The notes beneath the pieces were generated by a model. The model saw only the letters and a program-made list of their open reading frames with translations. It searched no databases and was not told the DNA's origin. This document shows, piece after piece, positions 17,932 to 27,563 of a stretch of 64,000 bases of DNA. The DNA is from an uncultured Croceitalea sp. Its GTDB lineage: Bacteria > Bacteroidota > Bacteroidia > Flavobacteriales > Flavobacteriaceae. The translations under genes were made by a program, and so were the position numbers. Within the stretch, counting starts at the first letter, position 1, and every line of letters begins with the position of its first letter. The stretch spans positions 186,001 to 250,000 of the forward strand of contig CANLWK010000004.1 in NCBI GenBank assembly GCA_947494805.1, read 5' to 3'.

Positions 17932-19002
17932 CTAATCACAATCAATACGTTGCTTGCTACCAGGAATCACCCTTCTGTAGAAAAGTGGACCTGAGAACTC
18001 ATTGCCATTGTAAGCTTGACCAACAGTAAATTCTTCAACCATGCACTTACCGCTGTCATGAGTCGTATAGGCATAAAAGCGAATTTCCCTGACCCTAGAT
18101 AACTTATCGTAAGAGGTTGCATAAAAAGAATTCCAATCTGTGTTGAACTTCACTTTCTGCAGGGTTCCCTTCCAACCTTTATCCTTATAAACTTGTGACA
18201 TCACCCTAACAACTTCTTTGGCCAACTGAGGGTCTTTACGTGCCTCATCAAGGTCGGCGTATTTGATGCCCGTTGAAACCGTAGCATCACCGCTTTTGAC
18301 CAATGTAAACTCACCTACGGCCAATGGCCGTATCACATAAGCATTATCGTTACCTGGTATATACTCGATTCTAATCGTATGTTCTCCTTCAGGTAATTTA
18401 TCCAATTCTTGTAACCAATAACGTGATACCGGTTCGTCTTCTGGCTTTGGGGCCAGCCATACCTGCCGTGTGGTATGATGTAATGATTCTTCAGTAAACG
18501 TTACGTTTTGTATGGCCCAACTCGATAGTTTTCCGTTAATGAACAAGCGGTATGATGCTCGGGCATCCCTGTAATAATCTTCTCCACGTCCCACACTGAT
18601 CTTATTTTTATACAATAGGCGATTTAATCCCTTTCGATCATCCTCCTTCTTTGAGTTAGTTGCATAAAGGGTATCATTTGGTATGGAACACAGCAGATAC
18701 ATACGACCATAAATGTTATCGCTGACATTTAGGTGTGTCTTTAACTTTGAAGGATCCTCGTTTTTAAAGGGTATCTTTTCATCTGAAAAAACAATCTTTC
18801 CGATGTTGTTGCGGTGCATTTCGCTGGTAATCTCTTGTTGTGGCAAATCTTCTTTGCGCCAATCAACGGCCATATACTCCACTCCATCTTTTTTGTATTG
18901 ATGGGTACGTTTGCCTTTATGGAACCGTTGCCCGTAGAAATTACTTGAAACCATCAGTACCAAAATCAGTAGTACTCGTTGCGTATTTTTTTTTGTATTC
19001 AT
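17932..19002 (-). CDS. Exported protein of unknown function
   Basis: This 356-residue protein has a Sec signal peptide (MNTKKNTQRVLLILVLMVSS, ending near NFYGQ). I do not recognise a family. The body contains RLFINGKLSSWAIQNVTF, EGEHTIRIEYIP and EIRFYAYTTHD, suggestive of a beta-rich extracytoplasmic protein. A Cys near position 340 (GKCMVEEF region) and a C-terminal RIDCD tail could form a disulfide. The frame opens earlier at 19065, overlapping the upstream gene; I use the ATG at 19000-19002 because it begins the signal peptide. It is the last gene of the operon that contains the LRR lipoproteins. Confidence 0.75.
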   Translation of the reverse strand: MNTKKNTQRVLLILVLMVSSNFYGQRFHKGKRTHQYKKDGVEYMAVDWRKEDLPQQEITSEMHRNNIGKIVFSDEKIPFKNEDPSKLKTHLNVSDNIYGRMYLLCSIPNDTLYATNSKKEDDRKGLNRLLYKNKISVGRGEDYYRDARASYRLFINGKLSSWAIQNVTFTEESLHHTTRQVWLAPKPEDEPVSRYWLQELDKLPEGEHTIRIEYIPGNDNAYVIRPLAVGEFTLVKSGDATVSTGIKYADLDEARKDPQLAKEVVRVMSQVYKDKGWKGTLQKVKFNTDWNSFYATSYDKLSRVREIRFYAYTTHDSGKCMVEEFTVGQAYNGNEFSGPLFYRRVIPGSKQRIDCD

Positions 19003-19015
19003 TTTTAAATTTGAT

Positions 19016-19417
19016 TTAATCAATAGTAAAATTGTATTGCTTTTTGTAACGGTTGTTGTTATCATCGATCAGGGTAATGTAGATGGTTCCGATATCAATA
19101 TTGATATTGTCATCAATATCGAAAGTGTACAGTATGCTCATAGTATCTGAAACAGTACTGTTAGCAACTGAAAACTGAACATTTATGGCAGGTATTTCAA
19201 CACTGATCGAAGACACACCATCATCATCTTCAACTGCAAGTTCAAAGTAGAGCGTCTTTTTTTCAAGTGGTCCATCTGTAGTTTTTACCGTTTGGACCTT
19301 GGCGCTAAACTCGCTTCTTGAGTCTCGCTCATTGATATCGAAATCAACATCGCACGCAAAAAACGTTAGTAAAGCCGCAGAAAACACAACAGTTCTTAAA
19401 ATTTTTATGTTGTTCAT
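19016..19417 (-). CDS. Small lipoprotein of unknown function
   Basis: This 133-residue protein has a lipoprotein signal with lipobox LTFFAC followed by DVDFDIN; Asp after the Cys is common in surface or outer-membrane lipoproteins of this phylum. The rest is acidic and rich in beta-type alternation (VEDDDGVSSISVEIPAIN, IYITLIDDNNNRYKK), resembling a single Ig/cadherin-like fold. No enzymatic motif is visible. It lies five bases after the LRR lipoprotein at 19423 and just before the exported protein at 17932, so all three are probably co-transcribed. Confidence 0.75.
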   Translation of the reverse strand: MNNIKILRTVVFSAALLTFFACDVDFDINERDSRSEFSAKVQTVKTTDGPLEKKTLYFELAVEDDDGVSSISVEIPAINVQFSVANSTVSDTMSILYTFDIDDNINIDIGTIYITLIDDNNNRYKKQYNFTID

Positions 19418-19422
19418 AAGTC

Positions 19423-21294
19423 CTACTCTTCGCAGCCAACGTTATCGTCAAGCCTTATATCTTCAATGTTCAAATCACAAATCTCTTTTGGGATGGTTGT
19501 TAGGCTGTTCTTACTTAGATCTAAAGTTGTCAAATTGATCAGCTGCCCCATTTCTTTGGGCAAACTTTCTAATTTGTTTTGTGACAGGCCCAGACGTACC
19601 ATGTTTGTGAGGTTTCCTATTTCAATAGGAAGAGCTGTAAGTTGGTTGCCCCAAGCGTATAACTCTTTGAGGTTTGAAAGATTTCCTAGTTCAGCAGGAA
19701 GATTTGACAATTCATTGTTATCAATATCCAACCTTTCAAGTGTGGTCAAACTACCGATCATAGAAGGAATTGATGTTAGCGAATTACCCGATAGGTTCAA
19801 AATTGTAAGATTTGTCAAGCGGGTAAATGAAGTAGGAAATTCATCAATCGAGTTTCTCCTCAAATTCAATTCCAAAAGTTTAGAAAGATCACCAATTTCT
19901 GTAGGGACGGAGGTCAAGTTAGTGTTGCCCAAGTCTAATTTTTCTAGATTTTGAAGGTTTCCTATTTCAGTTGGAAGGCTTTTAAGTCCGTTTATACTTA
20001 AATCCAATTGCTTCAAATTGGTAAGATTACCTATTTCCGAAGGAATCGAGGTTAAACGGGTAGCGGCTAATTCTAAAACCCTAAGGTTGCTAAGGTTGCC
20101 TATTTCAATAGGTACTGTACGGATGGAATTAGAGCTCACATCCAATTCTTGAAGGCCGGTAAGGTCACCGATAAAAGGGGGCAAACGATTTAGTCCATTA
20201 CTACTAAAATCTAACTTCACAACCTTACTGTTCTCAACGAAAACTCCTTCCCAATTCTCCATATTTTCATCATTAAGGTTCCAATCGAGTGTACTCTCAG
20301 AATTTGCATTATACAATGCAACCAAGATTTCTCTTTCTGAAGTAGGCTGTTTCACCGATAGGGTTACATTATAGGTTTGGGTGCTGCCATTTTTAGCCGT
20401 TACGGTATAGGAAACAGTTTTGCTGAAATCCCTTTCAACGTTGCCCTCGGGTGCGACCGATGCTCCTTCTGATACAACTATCTTTGGACTCAAGGTTGCA
20501 AGGTCAGTACCAAGGGGCATTTCAACCATTATCGTTTTGTTATTCTCGTTGACCTCCAACGTAACATTCTCCCTGAGGGTCTTATTATCAGCGGCGATAA
20601 ATTCAAATGCGGTAAGTTGCTTTGCGTCGGAATCTACAGGATCTACCATGACCATGACCTTATACTTATTGTTACTACTATCTTCAGCGGTAACAGTATA
20701 TTCCACAGCTTCACTAAAATCTGTAGCCACTTTATTCGCTGGTGTTATTGTTGCACCGCCAGAAATGGCAATGTTAGGTCTTAAAGCCGCAACATCAGTA
20801 CCGAAAGGCATTTCAGCCACAATGGTCTTGATCTCTTCATTGATTATGCCTTCTACATCTTCTGACAGCGCATCGTTCTCTTCCGCCCTAAAAACGAATG
20901 AGGTGATCCGCTTGGCATCAGACTTGGCAACCGTAACAGCGACGGTGTACTTGGCTTCACTACCGTCTTCAGCTGTGATCGTATAAACCACAGCTTCACT
21001 AAAGTCCTTAACTGCCTTACTCTCAGGGGAGACTTTGGCCCTTGCGGAAACTGTGATACTCGGCTTTAAGGCCTTGATATCAGTGCCCGAAGGGACCTCA
21101 GCCGTAATCGTTTTTTCGGCCTCATCAATTTCAGCCTTCACATCTTCGGCCAGGGCTTCATTATCGGCCGAAGTGAACGCAAAGGCCGTTATGGCCTTTG
21201 CGTCGCTTTTTTTGATATTTTCGCCATTGTCATCGTCTTTGCTGCAGGCAGCAAATAGTAATAGGCTCAAAAAGAGTGTGGTTATTTTTCTCAT
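19423..21294 (-). CDS. LRR lipoprotein with three Ig-like repeats
   Basis: This 623-residue lipoprotein begins MRKITTLFLSLLLFAAC followed by SKDDDNG, the usual flavobacterial lipobox and acidic tail. Three Ig-like repeats of about 95 residues follow (roughly 33-315), resembling the DUF5018-type repeats of Bacteroidetes surface lipoproteins. A linker (ILVALYNANSESTLDW) leads into 11 leucine-rich repeats of the form LTNLxxLDLSxNxLTSIPxEIGN (about 350-600), closed by a cap ending in NVGCEE. It is probably a cell-surface binding protein; the ligand is unknown. It is the fourth and last paralogue in the array. Confidence 0.88.
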   Translation of the reverse strand: MRKITTLFLSLLLFAACSKDDDNGENIKKSDAKAITAFAFTSADNEALAEDVKAEIDEAEKTITAEVPSGTDIKALKPSITVSARAKVSPESKAVKDFSEAVVYTITAEDGSEAKYTVAVTVAKSDAKRITSFVFRAEENDALSEDVEGIINEEIKTIVAEMPFGTDVAALRPNIAISGGATITPANKVATDFSEAVEYTVTAEDSSNNKYKVMVMVDPVDSDAKQLTAFEFIAADNKTLRENVTLEVNENNKTIMVEMPLGTDLATLSPKIVVSEGASVAPEGNVERDFSKTVSYTVTAKNGSTQTYNVTLSVKQPTSEREILVALYNANSESTLDWNLNDENMENWEGVFVENSKVVKLDFSSNGLNRLPPFIGDLTGLQELDVSSNSIRTVPIEIGNLSNLRVLELAATRLTSIPSEIGNLTNLKQLDLSINGLKSLPTEIGNLQNLEKLDLGNTNLTSVPTEIGDLSKLLELNLRRNSIDEFPTSFTRLTNLTILNLSGNSLTSIPSMIGSLTTLERLDIDNNELSNLPAELGNLSNLKELYAWGNQLTALPIEIGNLTNMVRLGLSQNKLESLPKEMGQLINLTTLDLSKNSLTTIPKEICDLNIEDIRLDDNVGCEE

Positions 21295-21331
21295 GTTAGG
21301 ATATATTAACTATTGTTTTGAAAAGCTGTTA

Positions 21332-23977
21332 TTATTGACATTGAGCAACCGGGTCTCGTAAGAACTGCACTAAATCCAACTCACAAATAGCCCTCGGAAT
21401 CTGAGTGATTAAATTACCTCTGATATCGAGGCTGGTAAGGCTGGTAAGGTTACTCATTGAGAAAGGGAGAAAACTTATCAAATTTGATTGCAAAGTCAAT
21501 ATTTGAAGGTTTGTCAGATTTCCTATTTCGGTAGGGACCGATGTAATAGCATTGCCTTTTAATCGCAGCGTTATAAGGTTGGTAAGGTTCCCTATTTCTG
21601 ATGGTATGGTATCAATAAAAAGGTTGTCATTTAGAGTCAATGATGTAAGCTTGGTCAAGTTGCCTATTGCAGGCGGAAGCGATGAGATACGATTATCGTC
21701 CAAGCTTAACTTCTCAAGATTTATAAGACTGAAAACCTCATTGGGTATGCTGCCAAGTTCATTGCCGAGCAAACTTAACTCAACTAGATTGGTTAAATTA
21801 CCCATTTCAGCCGGAACTGATGAAAGTGAATTTAGTGCAAAACTCAGCTTGACCAAATTGGTCAAGTCACCAATGTCAGATGGAATTGACGTAAATTTAT
21901 TTTTACCTAAATCAAGTTCTTCAAGACTAGTAAGATTAAATAGTGTATTTGGTAAAGTTGAAACTTCATTACCAAACAAATTCAATGTTTTAAGACTGGT
22001 CAGACTACCAATAGTGGTGGGGATAGATGAAAGTGAACTATTGCCAAAGTTCAAATTTTCAAGGCTTGTCAAGTTGCCTATTTCTGAAGGCAAAGAAGAT
22101 ATGCGCGTTGCTCCCAAATCCAATTTCCTCAGGTTGGTCAGTTCAAAAACCTCAAGTGGCACCGTTGACAAAGGATTTATAAAAAAGCTCAATTCATTGA
22201 GATTTGCCAACCTTTCTATTGAGGTCGGAATCACCAAAATGTTATTTAGCTCTAAGTCTAACACTCTAAGGTTGGACAGATCACCTATGGATTCGGGTAA
22301 AATATTCAAGTCTTTTCGGGTCAACTTTAATTCAACCACCCTTTCGTTTGCTACCGTTACGCCTTCCCAATTTGAGGTGTTTTTATCTTCGAGGTCCCAA
22401 GTGAGTGTATTGTCAGGGTTAGCATTGTACAATTCAATGAGTACTTCCCTATCTGTTGTGGGCTTTTTCACCACAATGGTCACTTGATACTCCACAGTGC
22501 TGCCGTTGGCTGCAGTGACGGTATAAATGACCTGGCTGCTAAAGTCAATTGACCTGTTACTTTCAGGGGCAACAACGGCATCCTCAGATATAGTTATTTT
22601 CGGAATCAAATCGGTAATGTCGGTACCTAGCGGCATCTCGGCAGTTATAGTCTTGGTTGCCGTATCGATTTCTGCTGCCACGTCATCCACCAAGTTTCTG
22701 TTATCCTTTGATAAAAAGACAAAAGAGATAATTTCTTTGGCATCAGAATCTGATCCTTTGACCGTTATAATGACAGTATACTTGACCTGGCTGCCATCTT
22801 CGCCAGTAATGGTATATACTACTAGTTCTGTAAAATCTTGCGCCAGTTTATTGTTTGGACTAACCTCCGCCCCCAACGATACACCAACAGTGGGCACTAG
22901 GGCTGTAACGTCAGTGGCAGAAGGCATTTCGGCGGTTATCTCTTTTTTATCCTCATCTATGATAGCATTGACATCTTGTGAAAGTTCATCATTCTCTGTG
23001 GCCTGAAAAACAAAGGATGTAATCTGTTTGGCATCTGACTTTCCAACCGTTACAGTAACAATATAAATGGCCATACTGCCGTCTTCTGCAGTGACAGTGT
23101 ATTCCACTGCCTCACTAAAATCTTGTTCTACTTTGATTTCTGGAGAAATCTTGGCCCCACCAGATATTACAATACTTGGCACCAGAGTGGTGAGAAGCGT
23201 TCCCGAGGGCAACTCGGCTATGATCATTTTATTGTCCTCATCAATATCAGCTACGACATTTTCTGACAAGCTATCGTTATCAGCCGCTTCAAAAGTGAAG
23301 GACCTTATCTGCTTCGCATCAACTTTGGCCACTGTGACGGAGACGGTGTACTTGGCTTCACTACCATCTTCGGCAGTAACGGTATATTCAATGGCATCGT
23401 TAAAGTCTATTGCGGCCTTGCTTTCGGGAGAGACCTTCGCCTCTACCGAAACCACGACACTGGGCTTTAGGGCCTTAATATCAGTGCCCGAGGGCACCTC
23501 GGCCGTAATCGTTTTTTCGACTTCGTTGATTACCCCTTGAACATCTTCTGACAGTGCTTCGTTATCCTCAGCCAGAAATACAAAAGATGTAATCTGTTTG
23601 ACGTCAGATTTTGCTACTATAACGGTAACGGTATATGCTACTTCTGAGCCATCTTCGGCGGTGACCGTATATTCCACAGCCTCATTAAAGTCCCTTGCTG
23701 CCTTGCTTTCAGGAGAGACCTTGGCCTTTGCTGAAACCGTGATATTAGGCTTTAGGGCCTTAATGTCCGTACCCGAAGGTACCTCTGCAGTTATCGTTTT
23801 TTCGTCTTCATCTATTTCGGCCTTGACATCTTGGGTCAGGACATCATTTTCAGCCGCTATAAATGTAAAGGTTGTTATTGCTTTAGCGTCACTCTTCTTA
23901 GCACTACCATTGTCGTCGTCTTTGCTGCAGGCAGCAAGTATGAAAAGGCATAAAAAGAGCAGGGTAATTTTTTTCAT
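21332..23977 (-). CDS. LRR lipoprotein with five Ig-like repeats
   Basis: This 881-residue lipoprotein is the largest of the array. MKKITLLFLCLFILAAC is the signal and lipobox; the frame opens earlier (24037), but that would place the signal peptide inside the protein, so I use the ATG at 23975-23977. Five Ig-like repeats (about 28-500) are followed by the ALYNANPDNTLTW linker and 14 LRRs of 23 residues, one of them with an extra residue (LFIDTIPSEIGN), then a cap ending VAQC. Repeats 2 and 3 closely resemble repeats 3 and 2 of the neighbour at 24027, which points to gain or shuffling of whole domains. It is predicted to sit on the cell surface, with unknown ligand. Confidence 0.88.
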   Translation of the reverse strand: MKKITLLFLCLFILAACSKDDDNGSAKKSDAKAITTFTFIAAENDVLTQDVKAEIDEDEKTITAEVPSGTDIKALKPNITVSAKAKVSPESKAARDFNEAVEYTVTAEDGSEVAYTVTVIVAKSDVKQITSFVFLAEDNEALSEDVQGVINEVEKTITAEVPSGTDIKALKPSVVVSVEAKVSPESKAAIDFNDAIEYTVTAEDGSEAKYTVSVTVAKVDAKQIRSFTFEAADNDSLSENVVADIDEDNKMIIAELPSGTLLTTLVPSIVISGGAKISPEIKVEQDFSEAVEYTVTAEDGSMAIYIVTVTVGKSDAKQITSFVFQATENDELSQDVNAIIDEDKKEITAEMPSATDVTALVPTVGVSLGAEVSPNNKLAQDFTELVVYTITGEDGSQVKYTVIITVKGSDSDAKEIISFVFLSKDNRNLVDDVAAEIDTATKTITAEMPLGTDITDLIPKITISEDAVVAPESNRSIDFSSQVIYTVTAANGSTVEYQVTIVVKKPTTDREVLIELYNANPDNTLTWDLEDKNTSNWEGVTVANERVVELKLTRKDLNILPESIGDLSNLRVLDLELNNILVIPTSIERLANLNELSFFINPLSTVPLEVFELTNLRKLDLGATRISSLPSEIGNLTSLENLNFGNSSLSSIPTTIGSLTSLKTLNLFGNEVSTLPNTLFNLTSLEELDLGKNKFTSIPSDIGDLTNLVKLSFALNSLSSVPAEMGNLTNLVELSLLGNELGSIPNEVFSLINLEKLSLDDNRISSLPPAIGNLTKLTSLTLNDNLFIDTIPSEIGNLTNLITLRLKGNAITSVPTEIGNLTNLQILTLQSNLISFLPFSMSNLTSLTSLDIRGNLITQIPRAICELDLVQFLRDPVAQCQ

Positions 23978-24026
23978 AACAATTGTTTTGATTTGAACTT
24001 GGTTTATTGATAAATGGGTATGGAAA

Positions 24027-26111
24027 TTATTCTTCACACTTTGCCGTGGCGTCTTTCATGAAACCGCGAATATTCAAATCACAAATTGTTTTTGGAATGG
24101 TTGTAATTTGATTGGATTGAATCCATAAGGTTTGAAGTTTTATCAAACTTCCAATGGATTCAGGAAGCGAAGTGAGAGAATTATTATACAAATACAATGA
24201 TTCCAAATTGGTCAAACTTCCTATTTCTTCAGGTATGGATTCAATCAAAGTGTCATAGACGTATAATATCTTTAGATTACCCAAATTCTGAATGTCAGAA
24301 GGAATTACACTAATGGGATTATTACCAAGCATAAGTTCTTCAAGTTGAACAAGACTAAAGACTTCACTTGAGATTGTCGTCATTTGATTATCAGCCAAAA
24401 GAAGCTTCTTTAACTTAGGCAGATCTGCCAATGCTATCGGGACGGAAGTCAATGAATTGCCTCGCCAATTTAACTCTTCAAGGTTTTTCAAATTACCAAT
24501 CTGAACTGGTATTGTTGAGAGATTGTTAAAAGACAAGTTCAAAGTTCTAAGGTTTAAGAGGTTCCAAAATCCTTCGGGCACAGAAGTAAGGGAATTACCA
24601 TGCAAGAATAGTTCGACAAGACTGGTCAATTCGCCAATTTCATCAGGAATTGAAACAATAGTATTATTTTGTAAAGCAAGAACTTCTAGTTTACCTAGCT
24701 CCTTAATTTCTAAACCTATAGAAGTTAATGAGTTATACCCTATCTTGAGCTCTCGAAGATTAGTCAACCCACTTATTTCACCAGGAATAGACGTCAAGGA
24801 ATTAGATGACAAATCCAGTTTTGAAAGATTAACCAACTTCCCAATCGAAGGAGGAATTGAAGTCAATGAATTCGACGATACGTTCAAATTTTCAAGGTTT
24901 GCAAGGTTACCTATAGAGGGAGGGAGTTCTTCTAATGAATTATAAGTTAAAGTCAACCTTTTTAAACTTGCCAGCTTTTCTATTGATGTAGGCAATTTAG
25001 TTAGATTGACCCCGTCAAGGTCGACTCCCCTTAAGTCCAGCTCCGTTACAATTCCATCGCTCGACATCACCCCTTCCCAATTGTACATTTCTTCTTCTAG
25101 ATTCCAACTTAAAGTATTCCCAGGATTTGCATTATATAAAGCAATCAGCACATCTTTGTCATTTGCAGGTTCGGTGACAGCAATGGTAACTATATATTTT
25201 TCGGTACTGCCGTCATCGGCAGTTACCATATATTCCACAGCTTCACTAAAGTCCGTAGCTACTTTACTGTCAGGTGTTAGTGTCGCACCTGCAGATATTT
25301 CAATACTTGGCCTAAGGGCCGAAACAACAGTACCTAGGGGTAGCTCTGCATTTATCGTTTTATCATCTTCATTGATCTCACCTTCGACATCATCAGACAG
25401 CGCTTCGTTGTCGTCGGCCAGAAATACAAAAGATGTAATCTGTTTGGCGTTTGATTTGACAACGGTGACTATGACAGTATACTTGACCTCACTACCGTCT
25501 TCGGCAGTGACCGTGTATTCTACTGACTCGCTAAAATTCTGCTCCTTTTTGCTCTCTGGAGAGACCTGGGCTCCACCAGATATGACAATACTTGGCACCA
25601 AATCGGTGAGAGGCGTTCCCGAGGGCAACTCAGCAGTAATTGTTTTATTGTCCTCGTCTATATCAGCCGCCACATCTGCTGATAAGCTATCGTTATTGAC
25701 TGCTTCAAAGGTGAAGGACCTTATCTTCTTCGCATCTACCTTGGCCACTGTTACCGAAACTGTATATTTGGCCTTACTGCCGTCTTCTGCCGTAACGGTA
25801 TACTCAACGGCCTCACTAAAGTCCCTTGCTGCCTTACTTTCAGGGGAGACCTTTGCCTTTACTGAAACTGTGATACTCGGTTTTAAAGCCTTAACATCGG
25901 TACCCGAAGGCACCTCTGCAGTTATCGTTTTTTTATCTTCATCAATGGTAGCCTTGACATTTTCGCTCAGACCATCGTTATCGGCCGTTGTAAAGGTAAG
26001 GGCCGATATTGCCTTGGCATCACTCTTTTTGGTAGCGCTACCATTGTCATCGTCTTTGCTGCACGAAACCAATAATACAAGCAGTACAAAAAGCACACGT
26101 ATCTTCTTCAT
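24027..26111 (-). CDS. LRR lipoprotein with three Ig-like repeats
   Basis: This 694-residue lipoprotein starts MKKIRVLFVLLVLLVSC then SKDDDNG. Three Ig-like repeats occupy about residues 30-315. A linker (ALYNANPGNTLSW) precedes 14 LRRs, the first of which is preceded by an insertion (RGVDLDGVNLTKLP), and a Cys-containing cap ends ATAKCEE. Many LRRs carry SLTSIP or SLTSVP at the same position, so the inner beta-sheet face differs between copies while the framework is constant. It is the second gene of the array, with 49 bases to the next paralogue. Surface binding is inferred from the architecture. Confidence 0.88.
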   Translation of the reverse strand: MKKIRVLFVLLVLLVSCSKDDDNGSATKKSDAKAISALTFTTADNDGLSENVKATIDEDKKTITAEVPSGTDVKALKPSITVSVKAKVSPESKAARDFSEAVEYTVTAEDGSKAKYTVSVTVAKVDAKKIRSFTFEAVNNDSLSADVAADIDEDNKTITAELPSGTPLTDLVPSIVISGGAQVSPESKKEQNFSESVEYTVTAEDGSEVKYTVIVTVVKSNAKQITSFVFLADDNEALSDDVEGEINEDDKTINAELPLGTVVSALRPSIEISAGATLTPDSKVATDFSEAVEYMVTADDGSTEKYIVTIAVTEPANDKDVLIALYNANPGNTLSWNLEEEMYNWEGVMSSDGIVTELDLRGVDLDGVNLTKLPTSIEKLASLKRLTLTYNSLEELPPSIGNLANLENLNVSSNSLTSIPPSIGKLVNLSKLDLSSNSLTSIPGEISGLTNLRELKIGYNSLTSIGLEIKELGKLEVLALQNNTIVSIPDEIGELTSLVELFLHGNSLTSVPEGFWNLLNLRTLNLSFNNLSTIPVQIGNLKNLEELNWRGNSLTSVPIALADLPKLKKLLLADNQMTTISSEVFSLVQLEELMLGNNPISVIPSDIQNLGNLKILYVYDTLIESIPEEIGSLTNLESLYLYNNSLTSLPESIGSLIKLQTLWIQSNQITTIPKTICDLNIRGFMKDATAKCEE

Positions 26112-26170
26112 AGTTATATTTTTTTATTTCTTCTATTAGTTAAAAATTGGGTAACCTTAAGCTATAGCAG

Positions 26171-27298
26171 TTATTCTTCGCAAACCACATTGAGCTCCCT
26201 ATAAAAAGAGGATATGGGCATTTCACATATAGCTTTGGGTATCTTTCGTAAGGGGTTCTGTTGAATATTCAGTAACATCATGAATTCTAGCTCAGCAAGC
26301 TCGACCGGAAGTGAATTCAATTTATTATTAAAAAGGTTTAGGTGCTTAAGATGCTGCACATCACCTATCTCTTTGGGCAATACGGTCAATTTATTGCTTG
26401 TCAGATACAAATTTTCAAGATTGGTCAATGCTCCAATTTCCACTGGCAGCTGTGTAATTTTGTTGTTCTGCAGATATAGGTCTTTTAGCTTTTTGAGCTT
26501 TCTTATTTCGACGGGCAGGGAAACTATATTGTTGTCCTCTAAATGCAAACTTTCAAGATCTGTTAAGTTATCAAGTGCTTCCGGTATATGCTTTAATGCG
26601 TTATTTTTTAAGCTCAAGTGCTTGAGTTGGGCCAATTTGGTAACCGCAAAAGGAAAAGACGTGAAGTTATTGTCGTCTAACCCCAATAGCTCAAGTTTCG
26701 CCAATACTTGAATTTCATCAGGTATACTTTCTAAATCAGATGAGTGCAATATGAGTGATCTTAACTCGGTAAGGCGGCCTATCGAAGAAGGGATTTTTTT
26801 TAGCTTCTTAGGATAGAGATTTAACTCTTCGACGCGTCCATTTTGAAACGTAACCCCTTCTAAATATGAGGTGTCATCATCAAAACTCCATTCTAAACCA
26901 CTATCTGGATTTGCCTCATAAATATCCTTAAGCACTTTTTTATCATCTGATTGAAAAACAATTACCACAGGGTACCCTGTTTCAGTGCCATCAGCGGCAG
27001 TTACGATATATGCCAATGGTTTACTAAAGTCTGTGGCCTCTTTATTGGTTGGCCTAACCGTGGCTCCATCAGAAACCAGTAACGTGGGTTTTAAGGCCGT
27101 CAAGTCTACCTCATACGGAACGGTTATCACAATGGTCTGATTTGTTCTGTCTATTGATGCGGTAATATCTTCTTGAAAGCCATCATTGTCTTTGGCCAAA
27201 ATCGTAAAAGCAATTAGCGTATTAAGACTACTATTTTCATCATTATTACATGAAATGAACACAACAAGACCCAGGGCAAAAACAACAATCTTTTTCAT
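26171..27298 (-). CDS. LRR lipoprotein with one Ig-like repeat
   Basis: This 375-residue lipoprotein is the shortest and first-transcribed member. MKKIVVFALGLVVFISC then NNDEN is the lipobox. One divergent Ig-like repeat (about 27-120) is followed by the linker IYEANPDSGLEW and nine LRRs. The LRRs here are richer in Lys and Leu (LKKLKDLYLQNNKITQLP) than in the three downstream paralogues. The cap ends LNVVCEE. It may be closest to the ancestral form of the array, with one Ig-like unit. The 265 bases upstream should hold the operon promoter, although I see only a one-mismatch -7 box. Confidence 0.88.
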   Translation of the reverse strand: MKKIVVFALGLVVFISCNNDENSSLNTLIAFTILAKDNDGFQEDITASIDRTNQTIVITVPYEVDLTALKPTLLVSDGATVRPTNKEATDFSKPLAYIVTAADGTETGYPVVIVFQSDDKKVLKDIYEANPDSGLEWSFDDDTSYLEGVTFQNGRVEELNLYPKKLKKIPSSIGRLTELRSLILHSSDLESIPDEIQVLAKLELLGLDDNNFTSFPFAVTKLAQLKHLSLKNNALKHIPEALDNLTDLESLHLEDNNIVSLPVEIRKLKKLKDLYLQNNKITQLPVEIGALTNLENLYLTSNKLTVLPKEIGDVQHLKHLNLFNNKLNSLPVELAELEFMMLLNIQQNPLRKIPKAICEMPISSFYRELNVVCEE

Positions 27299-27563
27299 AG
27301 CAATACTTTTTACCGTTCCACTCAGAACAGTTGTCAGTTTTGAGCAGGTTTATTGAATTTATTTGTTGGATTAAAATCTAGGGTAAAAGTAAAATAGGGT
27401 CCTAAGACGTGCTTGTCGAAAAATCAATAATTACAACGTAATATTCCTTTTTGTTGTGAAATTCATAATTTAACAGGTTAAGTGTCCTTTACGCATAAAA
27501 TATTCGCAACCATTGACTCTAATTCTGATCTTAAAGCCATTCTCTTTCACTCATGTTCAAAGA

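Larger units (their letters stand above)
19423..27298 (-). repeat. Array of four paralogous Ig-like/LRR lipoprotein genes
   Basis: Four neighbouring genes on the same strand share one architecture: lipobox, then n copies of an Ig-like repeat of about 95 residues (consensus SDAKxITSFxFxAxDNxxLxEDV up to YTVTAEDGSxxKYTVxVTV), then an ALYNANPxNTLxW linker, a run of 23-residue LRRs, and a Cys-containing cap. From upstream to downstream the copy numbers are 1, 3, 5, 3 Ig-like repeats and 9, 14, 14, 11 LRRs. Gaps between genes are 37 to 59 bases. Confidence 0.85.

Noticed and set aside
19466-26139. Long plus-strand frames opposite the LRR lipoproteins, up to 377 residues
   Set aside because: They are Ser/Leu-rich mirror images of the repeats, with no start signals or recognisable domains, and lie entirely antisense to clear genes.
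19423-27298. Regular repeats that might suggest a CRISPR array or satellite DNA
   Set aside because: The repeats are in frame, about 285 and 69 bases long, diverged, and explained by Ig-like and LRR coding units.
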